The position numbers were made by a program, and so were the translations under genes. The notes below the pieces were generated by a model that was not told the origin of the DNA, ran no database searches, and saw only the letters and a program-made list of their open reading frames with translations. DNA of 64,000 bases from Heligmosomoides polygyrus polygyrus (Eukaryota; Nematoda; Chromadorea; Rhabditida; Heligmosomidae), in contig OX377202.1 of assembly GCA_947396885.1 (NCBI GenBank), forward strand, positions 74,558,643-74,622,642, in the 5' to 3' direction. Positions 47,535 to 60,504 of this stretch are shown here, in pieces. Each line of letters starts with the position of its first letter. Position 1 is the first letter of the stretch.

Positions 47535-49870
47535 AAAGCTGAACTACCATCTATCTGTCCATCTCATGACCAGAAAACACGTATTCCATCCATCATCTGT
47601 CGGGGTCCGTGCTAGTAGTGAAGGACATCTGGACTGTTTCACCTCATCAATTCGTTCTAATTTGAGCCAACATCAGCACATCTCGCTTGTTTAGCCTTGC
47701 CCTACCTGCCCTGCTTTATTAGGGTACTTTACCTTGCCCTGGAGCCTTGAACCATCTCACAGAGCATGCTAGAACCTTTGAGACTGTGTTACCCTCGCCC
47801 CAATCTCGCTCAGTGTAGTATAATAAACAAATAGCACTAGAGGTAGACAGGATCGTGGCTCAAACTGAACGTTCAGAAGGCCAAGTCATTCGAACAACTG
47901 CGTTCTTCAGTAACAATGGAATGCTTTCGAGTGATTTGATTCTGCTGGAACCCTAGCCACTCAGTACAGCCCGCACGGGTACGGCGCGGCAATAAACTGC
48001 GGCTATAACAACGAAGAGTTCCGTCAAGGAAAACAAAGTTGGGAGCGTTGCACGCCCAATTCGAACACCCGGTGCCTTAGATAAGTCTTTTGAGCCACTT
48101 GTTTGGTTTGAGTTTGAAACCGGTTATAGGTCGGACCAAAGCTTATCAACGGGGCCAAAATGCGGAAAACTTGCAGTAAGGAAACGCCTTCCAGCAGTTT
48201 TTCATTACGCTGTCTAACACTTTATTTATCAGAAGCGAAATGTTTCCTGTAAATCGGGATACAAATGTACACTCCAAATATGCTCAGCGTTCAGAATACT
48301 TTTTACTCCGACTGTCTTCCTTCAACTTGATGAGCAAGAACCGTTCTTTCAGAACCGGTGTCTCTTGTGCTAACATTCATAACCAATATTAGTGCTCCAT
48401 GATGCTGAATTCGTTGTTCTGCATGTCATTCTAGATTCCTGCGCATGACCGACATTCGAGGAGGTTGTAGAGGAAATGAATTTCGGAAAAGCACACGGTA
48501 AAGAAGATGACTTCTGTTGAGAAGAAAGCTGTAAGCTAAAGGAACTAAGAGGTTTTAAGAAAGTTTTTAAAATACCTGGCGACGTACCGAAATGACAAAG
48601 ATTTTCTCGCACATTGTTCTGCCTAGCTCGACAACAGTTGAAGACAAACGAAACGAGTTCAAGGCCATGCTTCGATTTCAAGATTATGTAAAGGAATTCA
48701 CTACAAAGCTCTTCAGCACTGCAATAGCGAAGGTTGGTTACTCTAAATTAATCAGCTCACTCGATGGAGTTGCCCGTGAAGGGATGGAATTAACCCTAGT
48801 TCTTCAGGCGAGCTAGGCCAAACCATGAGCGAGAGAATCTTTTAAGAATTCATATGGTAAACTGCCTCGTACTTCCATAGCTCTCTTAGAAACGATCACT
48901 CCCCTTCGCTTACAGATTTTTTTTTTGAAGAGATACAGAGGTATTCCCCTCCACCAGGCTACTATGTGGCATTCTCGAAAGAAGACTCCTCTGTAACCTC
49001 GAAATCCTATTACTTAGAGGGATCCAGTGTTTACATGCATGCGACGAATATCGTGATGCACTATTGTTCGTTGTGAGGCAGACCAGGTGGCTCGCTATTG
49101 AGAGCAACGTGCAGGGCACATCCCTGCAACAATATCTTTGAAAGCAATTGGCGACTTCACCCAGGATGCAGTGATAGCAGCTTCACTCGCTAAGAGCATA
49201 CCGATAGCTTTGACTGATTAGAGGATTTTTTATAAGGCATCGATTCCGATTTTAAGACGCATTTAGTGCAGCACCATGGAGCACAGAGAATGATGTTACG
49301 CAACATAGAGTGCGGTCTCCAGTGTACCGATGCTTCCGGAGTGACGTGCTGACCATGAGATGCTCCGGAGATAATTTCGCAAAATTGTTCGCACGCAACG
49401 AAATACGAGGACAAAGCCCTCACGAGACCTCGCTCAAACAAAAAATGAAGTAGACGCGCGCACTGTCAAACAAACATGGCCTCAATTCGGAAACCACCAG
49501 CCACAGCATGTTCGGAGAGTAGTTTGTCTCCGAGGGATGCCGAAAATCAACGTCAGATATTAGAACGTCTTATCTTTCCACAAAACGGGTAAGAATGTTG
49601 CATGCAGCGTAGCGCCCGAAAGATTAAGACAGATGTTCCCCTTGAACCGATTTTCTACTGAGCTTCCGTTAGAAACTCTGAAAACTCACGCCGATATGGG
49701 TCAGGTTACTAGCGAAGCTATAGCACCCTTTTGTGCAGAAATCATAGTACAATTGTGCCCAGTCATTAAGCGGATCCTTGGATTTCTACATTTTTTATCA
49801 ACCTCGAATTCTCATTTTGCTCGCAATGGATGCTTGTCCGAAATGTGAAACTAGCACTTCCTCAGCATTG
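47535..49870. other. no gene recognised
   Basis: Short ORFs only, for example 103 codons (-) at 48681-48370 and 74 codons (+) at 48592-48816. A plus-strand reading near 48450-48590 faintly resembles an RT N-terminal region, but it is too broken to call. Codon-plausible plus frame at 49633-49848 (71 codons), no domain. Confidence 0.35.
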
Positions 49871-50418
49871 ACAGCTTGCAGTTTCTCCTTCCTTCATGCG
49901 CCTTAATTTGGCAAGGCCTTCACTGCGCCCTTCGGAGGAAAGACCAGCCGTACGATTCGACTTTCTGTTCAGTAGAGAAGACTGTCGTAGAGCTGCCGCG
50001 CCAAGATTGGTGGGGATTAGTTTCTGCACTTGTTTGTGGGCAACCGTCAGTGTCTAGAATTGAAAGCGATAAATAATCGCAGTGAAGCGAGGTAATGGAT
50101 GACGGTGGGGCAGGAATGAGATTTGTGTGCGGAGATCGTTTTTGGGTGTCACTTTTTAAAAACGAAGCCGACACAAGGAAGCTGGTTGCGATGTTCTTCA
50201 CCATCTCATTCGACGGACATTATTGTCCGCCGGTTCAGGCGCGAACTTTCTTAGCGAATCAGGTCATAATCAATCGCTGGAATCTTTCCGATGAAGGAAT
50301 TCGGTGCTCGAAGTTTGATTTTGAGCAAAAAACGACGGAAGAGAAGAAGGAACTTGAAGGCAGGTCTTCTCTCCTGATCTTTAGAAGCAGATGGAAACGA
50401 AGTGTGTTAAAGACATAG
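49871..50418. other. coding-like island, strand unresolved
   Basis: Plus-strand ORFs 49876-50076 (66 codons) and 50095-50418 (107 codons, VIINRWNLSDEGIRCSKFDF) compete with a minus-strand terminal-exon reading, 50062-49871. The minus reading follows acceptor TTTCAATTCTAG and reads VAHKQVQKLIPTNLGAAALR to a TGA. Both look protein-like and no family is recognised. If the minus reading is right, it could belong to a neighbouring minus-strand gene. Confidence 0.28.
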
Positions 50419-50967
50419 CGGAGTCGCTACAAAAAAATATATCCAGTATGGGCATTGCACAGTCGTGAAAGAAAGGGTTATTACTTTTGAAATAATATAA
50501 TGTTATAAGATAAATATGTTATATGTTATGTTATAATAAAAACAGTTTGTCTGAAGGGAGGTGGCGAAACAAACCATTGAGGTTTGATATTGTTTCTCCA
50601 TAAATCTCAAGTACATTTGAAAGCCCGCATACTTGGTTATCTTTCTGATGGATAGGAAATTTCCTCTAACCAATCAAAGTGAGACGGACTATTATACACT
50701 GCATTTAAAAAATTTCATTCTGTTGCACTATTATTACCCATTAGCAATACTCGCTTACAGAACTTTATGACACGACTGGAGTTACACGGCTTACTCCAAA
50801 AAATCATGGCGGCTTTATCAAACACAAAGATTTTTTGCTGGAATTGTCTTTAACAACTAAAGGCGTAGACTTGTAAGCAGAGAGCGGGACATAAATTTAT
50901 CTGAATTGCTGGAAGCGATTTAGCTACGTATTGATAACCACGGAATAAAATAAAATCAAATAAGCGA

Positions 50968-51540
50968 AATTTATTTATTTATTAAAAGGAACGGATAACA
51001 ATCACATGCGGTAAGAATCTAACAACAACATATAACAAACAAAAAACAAGCCTAACAAAACCTTAGTGCAATTAAACGTTTAAAAGAGGATAGAGACATT
51101 AACAATGTACTCGTTCTCAGAAAGCAAGATGTTGAGCTCTCTGATGCTCCTTTGAATGAGGAAACTTGACCTTACTTTTGACCTGGAACTGGCAGGTAGA
51201 GTCGGAAATGCCTTCTTCTGTCAGTTGTCAAAAGGGCGCCAAAAAACCCCATTGGGTCAATTGAAAGCCTTCCTGCCAGAACTTTGAACAACATAACTAA
51301 ATCTGCTCGCTTTCGTCTAGTCTCAAGGCTAGACAATCCAAGCATTTTGGCCCTGTCAGACCCACTCGGAATATTGTCGTAATTTAGACCACGACACTTT
51401 AGAAAAAGCTTACGGGTAAAATTATTCTGAACACTTTCAAAGAGTTTTATGTCCTTCTTTTGACAGGGACTGAAAACTGAGACACCATTCTACAATGGGC
51501 CTTACGTAAGATTTGTAGCTCTCACAAAAGAAGTTTGATC
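50968..51540 (-). pseudogene. 3' end of a CR1-type LINE
   Basis: On the minus strand: SYVRPIV, one stop, then NGVSVFSPCQKKDIKLFESV, QNNFTRKLFLKCRGLNYD, LSSLETRRKRADLVMLFKVL and HFRLYLPVPGQK, ending in TAA near 51180. A 3' UTR of about 200 bp and an (AAAT)n tail (50968-50984 on the plus strand) follow. This is the same C-terminal domain as at 41640-41990, better preserved. Strongly 5'-truncated. Stretch 51541-52940 has no feature I can support; a 120-codon plus ORF there (51709-52071) has no domain. Confidence 0.85.
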
Positions 51541-52947
51541 TTCGGTTATCATAAATTCAAGCAACAGACTAAAATAAACTTAGGGTTGGACTATCCTCAC
51601 ATTTCTTCCTGAGTCCTAGAAAGGCTTGTTTGACCTGTTTGATGCACGGGGACCCAACGCCTACTCGGGACTGCGCCACCCGCATTCTGTGAGAGCTAGA
51701 AGAAAGCTGTGAAAGTACACGAAAACTTGGAGAGTGTTTCAACAAAAATGCACTGTGCCCATCCAGTCTATTTCGACGACAGTTCAACCGCCCTGGCTGT
51801 TGTAAGCTGGATCATGGGCTTCAGTGGGAGATCTCAGCAACGACATACAGGCGACAGAATGATGCTAAACTTCATGAAGCGGCGACTGGAAATAAGCTCT
51901 TCTACGAAGCGATGTTTGTACATTTCTTTCTTTCTACAAACGAAGCTCAACTACATTTGTTGTGAGCGCGATCTATATTGGTCTTCTGTAGGTGTAATCG
52001 ATAAGTGTCAACTAACAGTAGGAAGGAGAAATTATCTAACAATTATTGCTGTTCCCTTACTGCTAAGGTGACTGCATCTTTTCTGTTTTTCCATTTAAAC
52101 TATTTGAAAACGATACATTGACTGCAACTCTCACAGCTATAATAATTATGTGCCAAAATGTCCCTTTCCTACAAAGGACACCGTCATGAGCGCCATGAAA
52201 GTTAACAAAAAGACGGCTGACGGTCACTCTTGAACCCTCCGCTTTAGGATTAGCCTCAATGCGATTGCGAGCCATTCATAACTGGTTGCTGGTAACACGG
52301 TGTGACCTCGACGTCGTAGGGAGGAAATACGTTTGACCCATGCTTAGTACAGATATCACCTCATTCTAACGTGACCATATCCTATCGCAGTCTCTCCTTG
52401 AGGGAAATGTGCTTGAGCGTACTTGAGGAACCATATATTAACTTGGACAATGGTCCTCAAACCATAAGAGCACGTCCGACATCCTCTCTATTCCCACATG
52501 CATTTTAGCACGAAGCCAGCTATACCTAAAGCAGCGAACGCAGGGAGGTAAGACTAGGTTCCTAAAAGGTTGCCAGTGCATTTGATTTGATGGCCAAATC
52601 GTGTTGTGTTAAGCGGAGAGTCCCCCAAAAAAGGAAGGGCGGATTTGAGCAGTGGACGAGGAGAGCTCAAGTTCAAGTAGTGCAGAGAGTTGTAGGTGCC
52701 AACTAGGAGGAGCCACGTCTTCGGAGACTACTCACCGACTTGAATGCTTTAAAAGCACAGTGCTAAAGTTTTGATAAATTTTACGTTTTTGCCCGGCCTG
52801 CTTACCACTATTCTGTGCAAACGTGCTGGTGGTATGCCGCATTTTTCAGGAAATTCGATTTTTTCCGAAAATAAGCACTATTAAATATAGAGCGATACGA
52901 TATTCGACCATTGATAAATTTGGACGTATAATTATGGCGTGTATTAA

Positions 52948-52978
<31 letters not shown>

Positions 52979-53123
52979 TTGAAATCACGTTTTAGCTGGA
53001 AACATTGTAAACGCCGTGCCACTTTTGAAGGATCTGAAGAAGGCGACATCGACGCCGATACTACGTAAGCCAAGTAAAAAGTCGATGACGGACCTAATAT
53101 AGGGAGGGGGGGGGGGGGGGGGG
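52948..53123. repeat. ATT microsatellite and 18-G tract
   Basis: ATT repeats at 52948-52980 and an uninterrupted run of 18 G at 53106-53123. Other G runs of ten or more occur at about 1708, 32731 and in the mariner TIR at 37897. Confidence 0.9.
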
Positions 53124-53240
53124 ACACGCTAGAAAAGCGAGCTAAGCACAATGCTAGCTACTCAACAAGAGAATATCATGTGTGGTCACCTGGACAAGCC
53201 ACTGACAATCTTCTTGTTGTCCATTCCGGAACGCTCAACA

Positions 53241-53600
53241 TTTATTTATTTATTTATAACTGCACCTTAAGTGCGCTCATAAAATAGGAAAACAACAAAC
53301 AAAGCAATCCTGCGCAACCCTAGCAGCTTAACGAGGAAACAACACTGTAAAATCCGTAGTATCACTACACCCTGCAACTTTGTTGTTTTTAAGTCTTTTG
53401 CAGCATTCAGAAGCTCAAAAACAAGGAGCTCGATCCAACAAATGGTATTAAAATGAGAATAACAGTAATAAGTAATTTAATTTAATCATAGTTTAAGCAA
53501 TTAATTTGATGTTGGTATAACAGTGCAGAGGTCGGTTAGGCACTCACGATCAGTATAGCTATGGCGTGATTCCAACTGAATGGGAAAAATCGCTTTCGAG
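53241..53600 (-). repeat. LINE 3' UTR, copy B
   Basis: Begins on the plus strand with TTTATTTATTTATTTATAAC, the reversed (AAAT)n tail of a minus-strand LINE. It stays parallel to copy A at 39988-40330 over about 340 bp. The CR1 coding remnant at 53940-55600 lies upstream of it on the same strand, separated by about 340 bp of unrelated sequence. That sequence holds a short plus frame starting MSKGRELKELLRERCTRK. Confidence 0.6.
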
Positions 53601-53939
53601 CAGCATATAAGAAGGAAGCACCTAGGAGTTCGGTCTTAATCTTGTCGGACCTAGGCCTTTACTACGCTTCCATTCGATGCTGCTTCTATAGGAACCGAGT
53701 TAGCCTAACCGAACTAGCAATGAAACATGTCTAAAGGTAGAGAATTAAAAGAACTTTTGCGTGAAAGGTGTACAAGGAAAGATATTATAAATAAGTTACT
53801 AAAGAGTGAAAGCATCTGAGGACTTAATAGACGCCTCCGTACATAAGCTCCGAACAGCTGCTAACAAACTCAGGAAAGGAAGTAGGTCAGAAAATGCTTA
53901 AAGCAGGCATAATGACACAGTTGAATATGTGAACAAATC

Positions 53940-55600
53940 AAGAAAGGCGTCAATTCAGAGAGATATCAATTCTTGAACCACTGCAGTTCTGTACTTCTAA
54001 CATGATGCCAATATCCAATTCTGATGAATTGGTGATAAGCTTTTTGTGACTGACCTTATCGAAGACCTTGGACAAGTCAAAATAAATTGCGTCAATCACT
54101 GTTAACGCAATGAGCTTTATTGACCGCAATACTCCCATCAAAAAGGCAGTCAGCTAGTTGAGTTGTCATTGTTGTGAGCAGCCTTTGTGAATCCATGCTG
54201 TTGAGAAGGATTAACTTTACTTTTAACAAACCAAGCTATTAACTTATCAGTAATAAGCTTTCTTAGTACTTTGATTGGCGTTGTGAAATGCTGATAGGGC
54301 GAAAATCAGAGGGGAGTGAAGGACTCTACGATTTCGGAATGGCCTTGACCAGACTATTTTTCCAGATGTCAGGAACTTCACCAAATAACCCAGAACTATT
54401 ATTGAATATTGAATATTATTGAAAGTGGTTTTTTTTTCTTTTCAGCATCAGTTATGAATGTGTTTCCAGAAGCATCCTTTGAAACAGGAATTTTGCCTTG
54501 ACCCTTAATTTTGAGCTTTACCGGAGAAAACATATGTCTATCAAAACGCCTTTTGGCCAGGCGTTCCTCGTGATTGCATAGAAAGCGTTTTACACGAAAA
54601 TCTAGTTTAGTGCACACACGCTTTATTGAAGCCTGCATATTGCATAGAGCGAAATAAGCACACTTTCTGAGATATTAGGTTGAAAATATGTTTTGGATAC
54701 TGTGGATGTCTATACTCGAATTTTTGGAAAGGAATATATAGAGAAAGGGCAGCATAAATCGTCCTACAAATTCTCTCATAGAGGTCATTAAGAGATTCAT
54801 ATCCTAGATAAATTTGCCACCAATCAATCAGTAGTAGAAAGATGATTTGAAATATCATCAAAACTGGTACTGTAATATTTTGGGAGAGATAATGTCCTTG
54901 GTTTGGGAAAGCTCCCGCATATTTCGAAAGCAACGACGTTATGATCAGCTGTTGCAAGTGGCGGATGTATTGACAAATTTTTTATGATGGTAGCAGACGT
55001 CAAGATAATGTCGAGGATCGAGGAACATCTGGTTGCATTCATAACGTGTTGCTTCAAATCAAAGCTTTGGAAGAAGTTCAAAAATTTGACTGACCTTAAA
55101 TTTCGTCCATGGTTCAAGTCCCAGCTTATTTGTGTCATAATTAAAATCGCCCAATACAATAAGATCCGCGTCGCAAAGGAATAAATCCGAAAGAGTACCA
55201 CTGAGAAAGTCGTCACTCTCAACGGAAAACTTAGGCTGCCGATAGTTTAGAGTCACTCTGAATTTAAAGGATCTGACAAAGTAAAATCCATCCAAACAGA
55301 AAATATCGGATACACAGCGGAGAAGATCGGATAACCGAAGGAAGAAACTGATACGGGGTAGAGATTAATAGTGTCCTTTATGATGCAGAGTACATCCCCA
55401 CCTTGCCTTTTTTAGTTCCACTCACCTTCCTTTCACTTTTGAATATTGTATAAGGAAGTGTAAGCGTGATCTCAGAGTTGTTCATTTTAGGAGACGGCCA
55501 TGTATCTGCGACAAGGACTAGATCGTTGTCGAGGGTGTTGAGAAATAAAGGCAAGTACAAGATTTTGTTCGAAAGGCTACGTGCATTCATCAAGCAACAC
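53940..55600 (-). pseudogene. CR1-type LINE, endonuclease and first half of RT
   Basis: Read on the minus strand from 55593. The endonuclease parts are NARSLSNKILYL, LVLVADTWP, LIVLGDFNYDTN (about 55160), FDLKQHVMNATRCSSILDII and PLATADHNVVAFE (about 54930). The RT parts are EVPDIWKNSLVKAIPK (about 54370), PSDFRPISI, LIAWFVKSKVNPSQQHGF and VIDAIYFDLSKVFDKVSHKK (about 54080). Then the homology stops before the catalytic YADD. Many stops and frameshifts; inactive. It complements the RT second-half fragment at 41 kb in content but is a separate copy. Confidence 0.85.
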
Positions 55601-56984
55601 CTTATACGGGAAGGTGCCGTGTTGGCTTGGTAGATTCCCGTACCGCGGTGATTAGAGAGGCCGTCAACATCTGTTATTGAGACGCACCCATTTACGGTAA
55701 TTTAATTTTGTATTGCGGTCACGATATTCGTTCCCCAGTTCAAAGTCCTCCTTCCTCCCCGATTCATTCATACTTTTGCGAATATAAACATTCCTGAAAC
55801 TGGAGCCTCGAAGTCTTGAACCATCGGAAAGTGCCGCGGCTCAGTACGATTTGCTAGGCATAACGAACTTATCAAGTCTGGGACACGCACCGTCTGGTTT
55901 GCACATGCAGTACACCTCCAACGGATAGCAGTTTGAAAACTTCTAGGACGCCGGACACTTTTTCCTCCAAATCCTTATGCTTCCCGAACAAGCACATATA
56001 AGGCTCAGTTACAGGTAACCCACTGATAACTGAAGTACGATCCCTTTTTTTCTCTTTCCTAGGCTTTGATCGATAGCAGCGATAAATCGTTTGGATGTCT
56101 CTTCACAACAGCATCAATCATCTTCTGATCTCCGGGTCGGTACTGCACTCGGAGGTTAAGCGTAGAATCTCAGCGATGGACATATAAGGATAGTCAACTT
56201 GTAAGCTTGATGACTGAGGACTATTGCCGAGGCTTCTTTTTTTGAATTGACGTCCTGATTGGTACAAAAGGGAGCCAACTCAAAAAACTCCTCTTTAAAA
56301 AAAACTCAATTTGGTTCACAGGGAAGAACGGCGCCGGAGACCGAGATCACCAATTAGTGCAAGACAATCAATTGTGCTAGTGAAGGAACACTCCACCTAA
56401 TATGGCTAAGTCACTTATTCTTTCAGCAAACACAACTTTCCATAATATAGCACAGCAGAATTATATGAAAAAAATGCCAAAAGAAACAAAGAAAAAAGAA
56501 CTTACTTAAATCGCACGGATGCAAGAATTTGGCGGTCGTTCGCGAGAGGCGCTGCGGTCGAACGACAAATACAAACGTATTTTTGGCGTAAAATTATTTC
56601 GAAAACTTGCGAGGAAGTCTGTTTTTCCTCGTAACGTTGTCCCCTGCAGTATACCTTTAGAGCGATCTTCCGTATCCCTAAACTGAATTTCCCATCTAGT
56701 CTAGGCAGATAAACGCTCGGTTATAAAAACATACAGGTGATGCACCCTCAAGGCGCATTTGAATGATGATGAGACCGAAAGAGATGATAAACACTCCGGC
56801 AAAACAGTTGAAACCGCACACTGGATAGACCAGATTGATGGTGGAAATGTTTTTAGGGCCACGTCTATCCGTTAACACCTTTGTCTTAATCCGATCAAGA
56901 TTCAAGCAAGAGTTCAAGTTTAGATCCCATCTGCTACGTCTTGGCTCTCAAATATCGTAAAATCGTCGAGAATTTTTTTGTGTA
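55601..56984. other. no gene recognised
   Basis: May include more 5' sequence of the minus-strand LINE (its 5' UTR or ORF1), but nothing is legible. Only ORFs under 75 codons. Confidence 0.35.
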
Positions 56985-58270
56985 GGTCGGTACCTAAGTT
57001 CTGTCGTTTTTTCGCTACCGTGTTTTCAAATGTTGTGAACTCAGATATGCTTTGTAGTTTTGGTGTGGTGTTATATAGTTTCCGAAAGCGAATTTTCTCC
57101 ACTCTTTGAGTCCACATTTGATTTAGTTTTTTTTTAGTTTTTTGTGTTCCTTGAATTTTTTCAGGGCTTAGAAAAGTCATGAACAAGGTGCAAATTCGCG
57201 CCATTTTTTGTTCCTGTTCGAACTGGGACGTAAAACAGCAGAAACAGCTCGAGATATCAGCATCGCGTTTGGGCCGGAGGCTACTTGCATGCGCACGATG
57301 GAGCGGTAGTTCAGGAGATTCCGAAATAGAGATGAGAAGCTCGAAGATGATCAACGCAGCGGGCAGTCTTCGAAAATCGATGACGACCAGTTGAAGACGC
57401 CATTTGAAGCGAATCCGCGAGCAACTCTTCAGAAGTTGGCTTCTAGATTAGGAGTATGAGGTAAATCAGTTTGCGTTCATATGCGGATGTTCGGAAAGAG
57501 AAAGAAGTTGGACAAGTGGATGCTGCACGACTTAACCGAGCTAGAGAGCTCGCCGTTTGAAAGTATCATCAGCGCTCCTTCTACACAACAAAAATGGCCC
57601 GCTTCTGTGGCGAATTGTGACGTGTGACGAAAAATGGGTCTTCTACGACAATTAACGATGAAGTGCTTAATGGTTGTATATTGACGAAACACCTAAACAC
57701 TGTCTAAAGCCGAGTGTGCACCAGGAGAAGGTGATGGTAAGTGTTTGGTGGTGTGCCACCAGTTTAATTCACTATAGAGTTCTCAAATCTGCTGAAACAA
57801 TCACGGCGGAAAACTACTGTCAGCTACTGTCAGCAGCAGGACGAAATGCACAAGAAGCTCCAGTAAATGTATCCAGCGCTGATCAACAGAAGGGCCCGAT
57901 ACTTTTGCACGATAACGCTAGGCCGCACGTATCGATGACCACCATGCAGAAGCTCCATTCTTTGGGATACGAAGCAATCGACCATACACTATCTCTGCCC
58001 GACCTATCGCCTACAGAGCACCACTTTTCAAACATCTCTCTTCGCAAAAAATACTACACGAACCGACATAATGCAGATTCTGCTCTCATCAAGAATTCAT
58101 CACTTCTAGATCTCTCGAGTTCTAAGCTACTGTAACAAACAAACTAGCATCTCGCGACAAAGATGTGCAGATTGTAATGGTTCCTACATCGACTAATAAA
58201 GTTACGCATGAGCTGAGATATTTACATTTGAAGTTAGAGGTCAAAAAACGACAGAACTTTGGTAACGACC
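56985..58270 (+). mobile_element. mariner element, frameshifted transposase
   Basis: 1286 bp between TA dinucleotides (56983-56984, 58271-58272). Terminal repeats are GGTCGKTACCWAAGTTCTGT plus CGTTTTTT. The plus-strand transposase begins near 57179 (MNKVQIRAIF) and continues through frame changes: ETARDISIAFGPEA, RATLQKLASRLGV, TCDEKWVFYDN (57610-57655). It is then open in 57674-58135, with KVMVSVWWCATSLIHYRV, LLHDNARPHVS and LPDLSPTEHHF. The third catalytic residue is E instead of D (TEHHF). Full family length. Inactive because of at least three frame breaks. Confidence 0.9.
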
Positions 58271-60504
58271 TATTCTGATAAACTTCAAAAAACTAAATGT
58301 CAAAGAGGAGGTATAAACAAGGCAACGAATTCCGATTATTAAGAACTCTAAAAATCTATTACGAACCTAAAAAAGTAACTACCAGCATTGCGCAGTTCCC
58401 TAGTGGTTTACCACAAGAACCCTTGTAAAAGGTTTAAAAATAAAAGCCAGTGTCAGACAATCCTTTGTTGGAATGCGCTCCGTACTCTAGTTCCACCCAA
58501 CAGATCTCTGTAGGCAGTTTGAAGCGTACTGCACACACGATCACATGCGGTGGCCAGACGATGGACGAGTCAGAGTTTTCTCAATTCTGAACTGGTTTGG
58601 CACCAATTCACGGACCTCGACCTAGAGAGAAGGAAGGCTTGGCGGTGCAAAACCAAGTACCTCCACTCGACGTGCTCGCGACAGCCAGTGCCTCTTTCGA
58701 CCAAGCTACTACCTGCTAAGAAGAAAAAAGAGCAGAAATAAGCATGATAGTTGGGTAAATCTTCGTCGACAACCCATCTACACTGGCCGTGCATTAGCTT
58801 AGTTGTTGGACTTTATGCAATCCTGAGGTCACCTTTGAGATACTTAGTCCCAGGCCTAAAATAGCTTGCATGTTTACCGGTCAGCATGATCTCCAGTCTC
58901 TCACACAAAGTAGTTCAAGTTCAAGTTTAGATGCTTAATTCAAATTAATAATTCAAGTAATTCAAGTTTAGATGCTTTGGGATGCAGCAACTTATGGCGC
59001 ATGAACAAGAGATGCAACACGGTGACCTGCAAGAATCAAGGAAATGTGAATGGTTGACCGAATTACTAGAGAAACAAGAACAAAAGGCTAGCGTAAAGCT
59101 GCAAACTGGATGTCGTATGATGCGCTCGAGTGTGTGTCAGCTTCACTGGACACGTGAGAATCACTTTGAGATTGTCATTGGATCTCGAATAACAAAAGGA
59201 GCATAGAAGTCGATTTGTATGCTGGGCGGTTCATCACGAAATTAAACGCATTCATAACACCGATTCACTATAGGTCTAAGGACGGGTAGCATTACAGAAT
59301 GTTACCAAAAAGGGAGCAAAACGGTACATGCAAGAGAAGCAATGTGCTCTAGTACAGTTTCTATCGAAAATAATATTTCTAGAAAAACCTAAGAAAGGAG
59401 TAGGCCATTACAGTAGCAGAAAACGGAATCACGGAAAATCGGAATGGTGTAAGCGTCTGAGAAAAACCATCGAAGTAGCCCCTAACAACGAGGAACCGGT
59501 TTGGTTAGGGTCCAACACATCAGAAACTAGTTTCTTACGTGGACGAAGCGAGGACTTCGTGAACTGCGGAGCTCTCCGGTGTCCTTCAATCAACGTTCTC
59601 CGGCGGCACGGAGTGCGTTCGTTCTAGTTTTTGGCTTCCCCGCAGCAGCTCAGCGTGTGTGGTCGGTGCTCGTTATAGTTGGATTCACCGCTTATCCTCT
59701 TAACATCCGTTGCCCTGCCCATTCAACCTGATTCAGTAGCGGTTTTGCCGCCGAAGATGTAGGTCAGTCGGCGATTATATGTTGAAGCCTGATGCGACGA
59801 AAAAAGTATGACCTCAATGCCACCTTCCGCCAGTTTTCGTCCGTTTGTTGTGGAAACGACCACAATGCGCGGTTGTTAGGGCTGACTATTGTTCCCAGTG
59901 AATCTGTTCTTCGCTGAAAACAGCGTGGGAATTGGATCCGCCCTAACCCAAAAACACAAAAAGCTGTATTTATGTTAAAAGCAGGATATGAGAAATGCTA
60001 TAGGGTGACCTATAAACATGCAACTTAGCAAAAGCTTAGTCGTACAAAAAATGGTAAGAATGGATCGGATTCCATTCAAATTGAACCCGCTGTTCATGCA
60101 ATAGAAATCACGACGAAGAAATTCATAATGGCTCACTCCTAGCTCAGCGCGGTCCTTCAGGTTGCGTGGGTTGCTTTACAGACCGCTTGGGAGCAATTCC
60201 TATGGTTAGGAATTTTATTCTTCATTTGGTCGAAGACGATATCAAACTCTCCCTTTTCTGTGATTTATGGAGTGGGCCTTTTTCTCTAAAAGTGCAGATG
60301 AACAGAAAGCAAAAAATAAAGATAGAGGAATTTCATGGCTAGTTTCCTGCAGGTCGAAGCTGGACAGACAGACGGGAAACCGATATCACACCTTTTTCTC
60401 CTTGCTGTTAGAACCGTTGCTCTACCGGAATGTGTACCTTGCTTCTGAATTGTGGTATTGTATTCAGAAAAGTTCGTGTGCTTTTGTTGTGCCCATCCGA
60501 CAAA
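58271..60504. other. no gene recognised upstream of the RTE remnant
   Basis: Short ORFs: 63 codons at 58550 (+), 74 codons at 58982 (+, Gln/Glu-rich helix-like), 99 codons at 59328-59627 (+). No domain in any. Local direct repeat TTCAAGTTTAGATGCTT near 58922 and 58965. Sequence near 60205-60250 reads like a corrupted EDDIKLSLFCD, perhaps RT-like but not supportable. Confidence 0.35.

Noticed and set aside
48440..48820. Possible RT fragment (EEVVEEMNFGKAHGKEDD)
   Set aside because: No second RT motif, several stops, and no LINE tail nearby.
49096..49130. CAGGGCACATCCCTG as another hAT terminus
   Set aside because: It is a short local palindrome without a partner end or target duplication.
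60205..60290. EDDIKLSLFCD resembling an RT YADD box
   Set aside because: The first catalytic residue context is missing and no flanking RT motifs are present.
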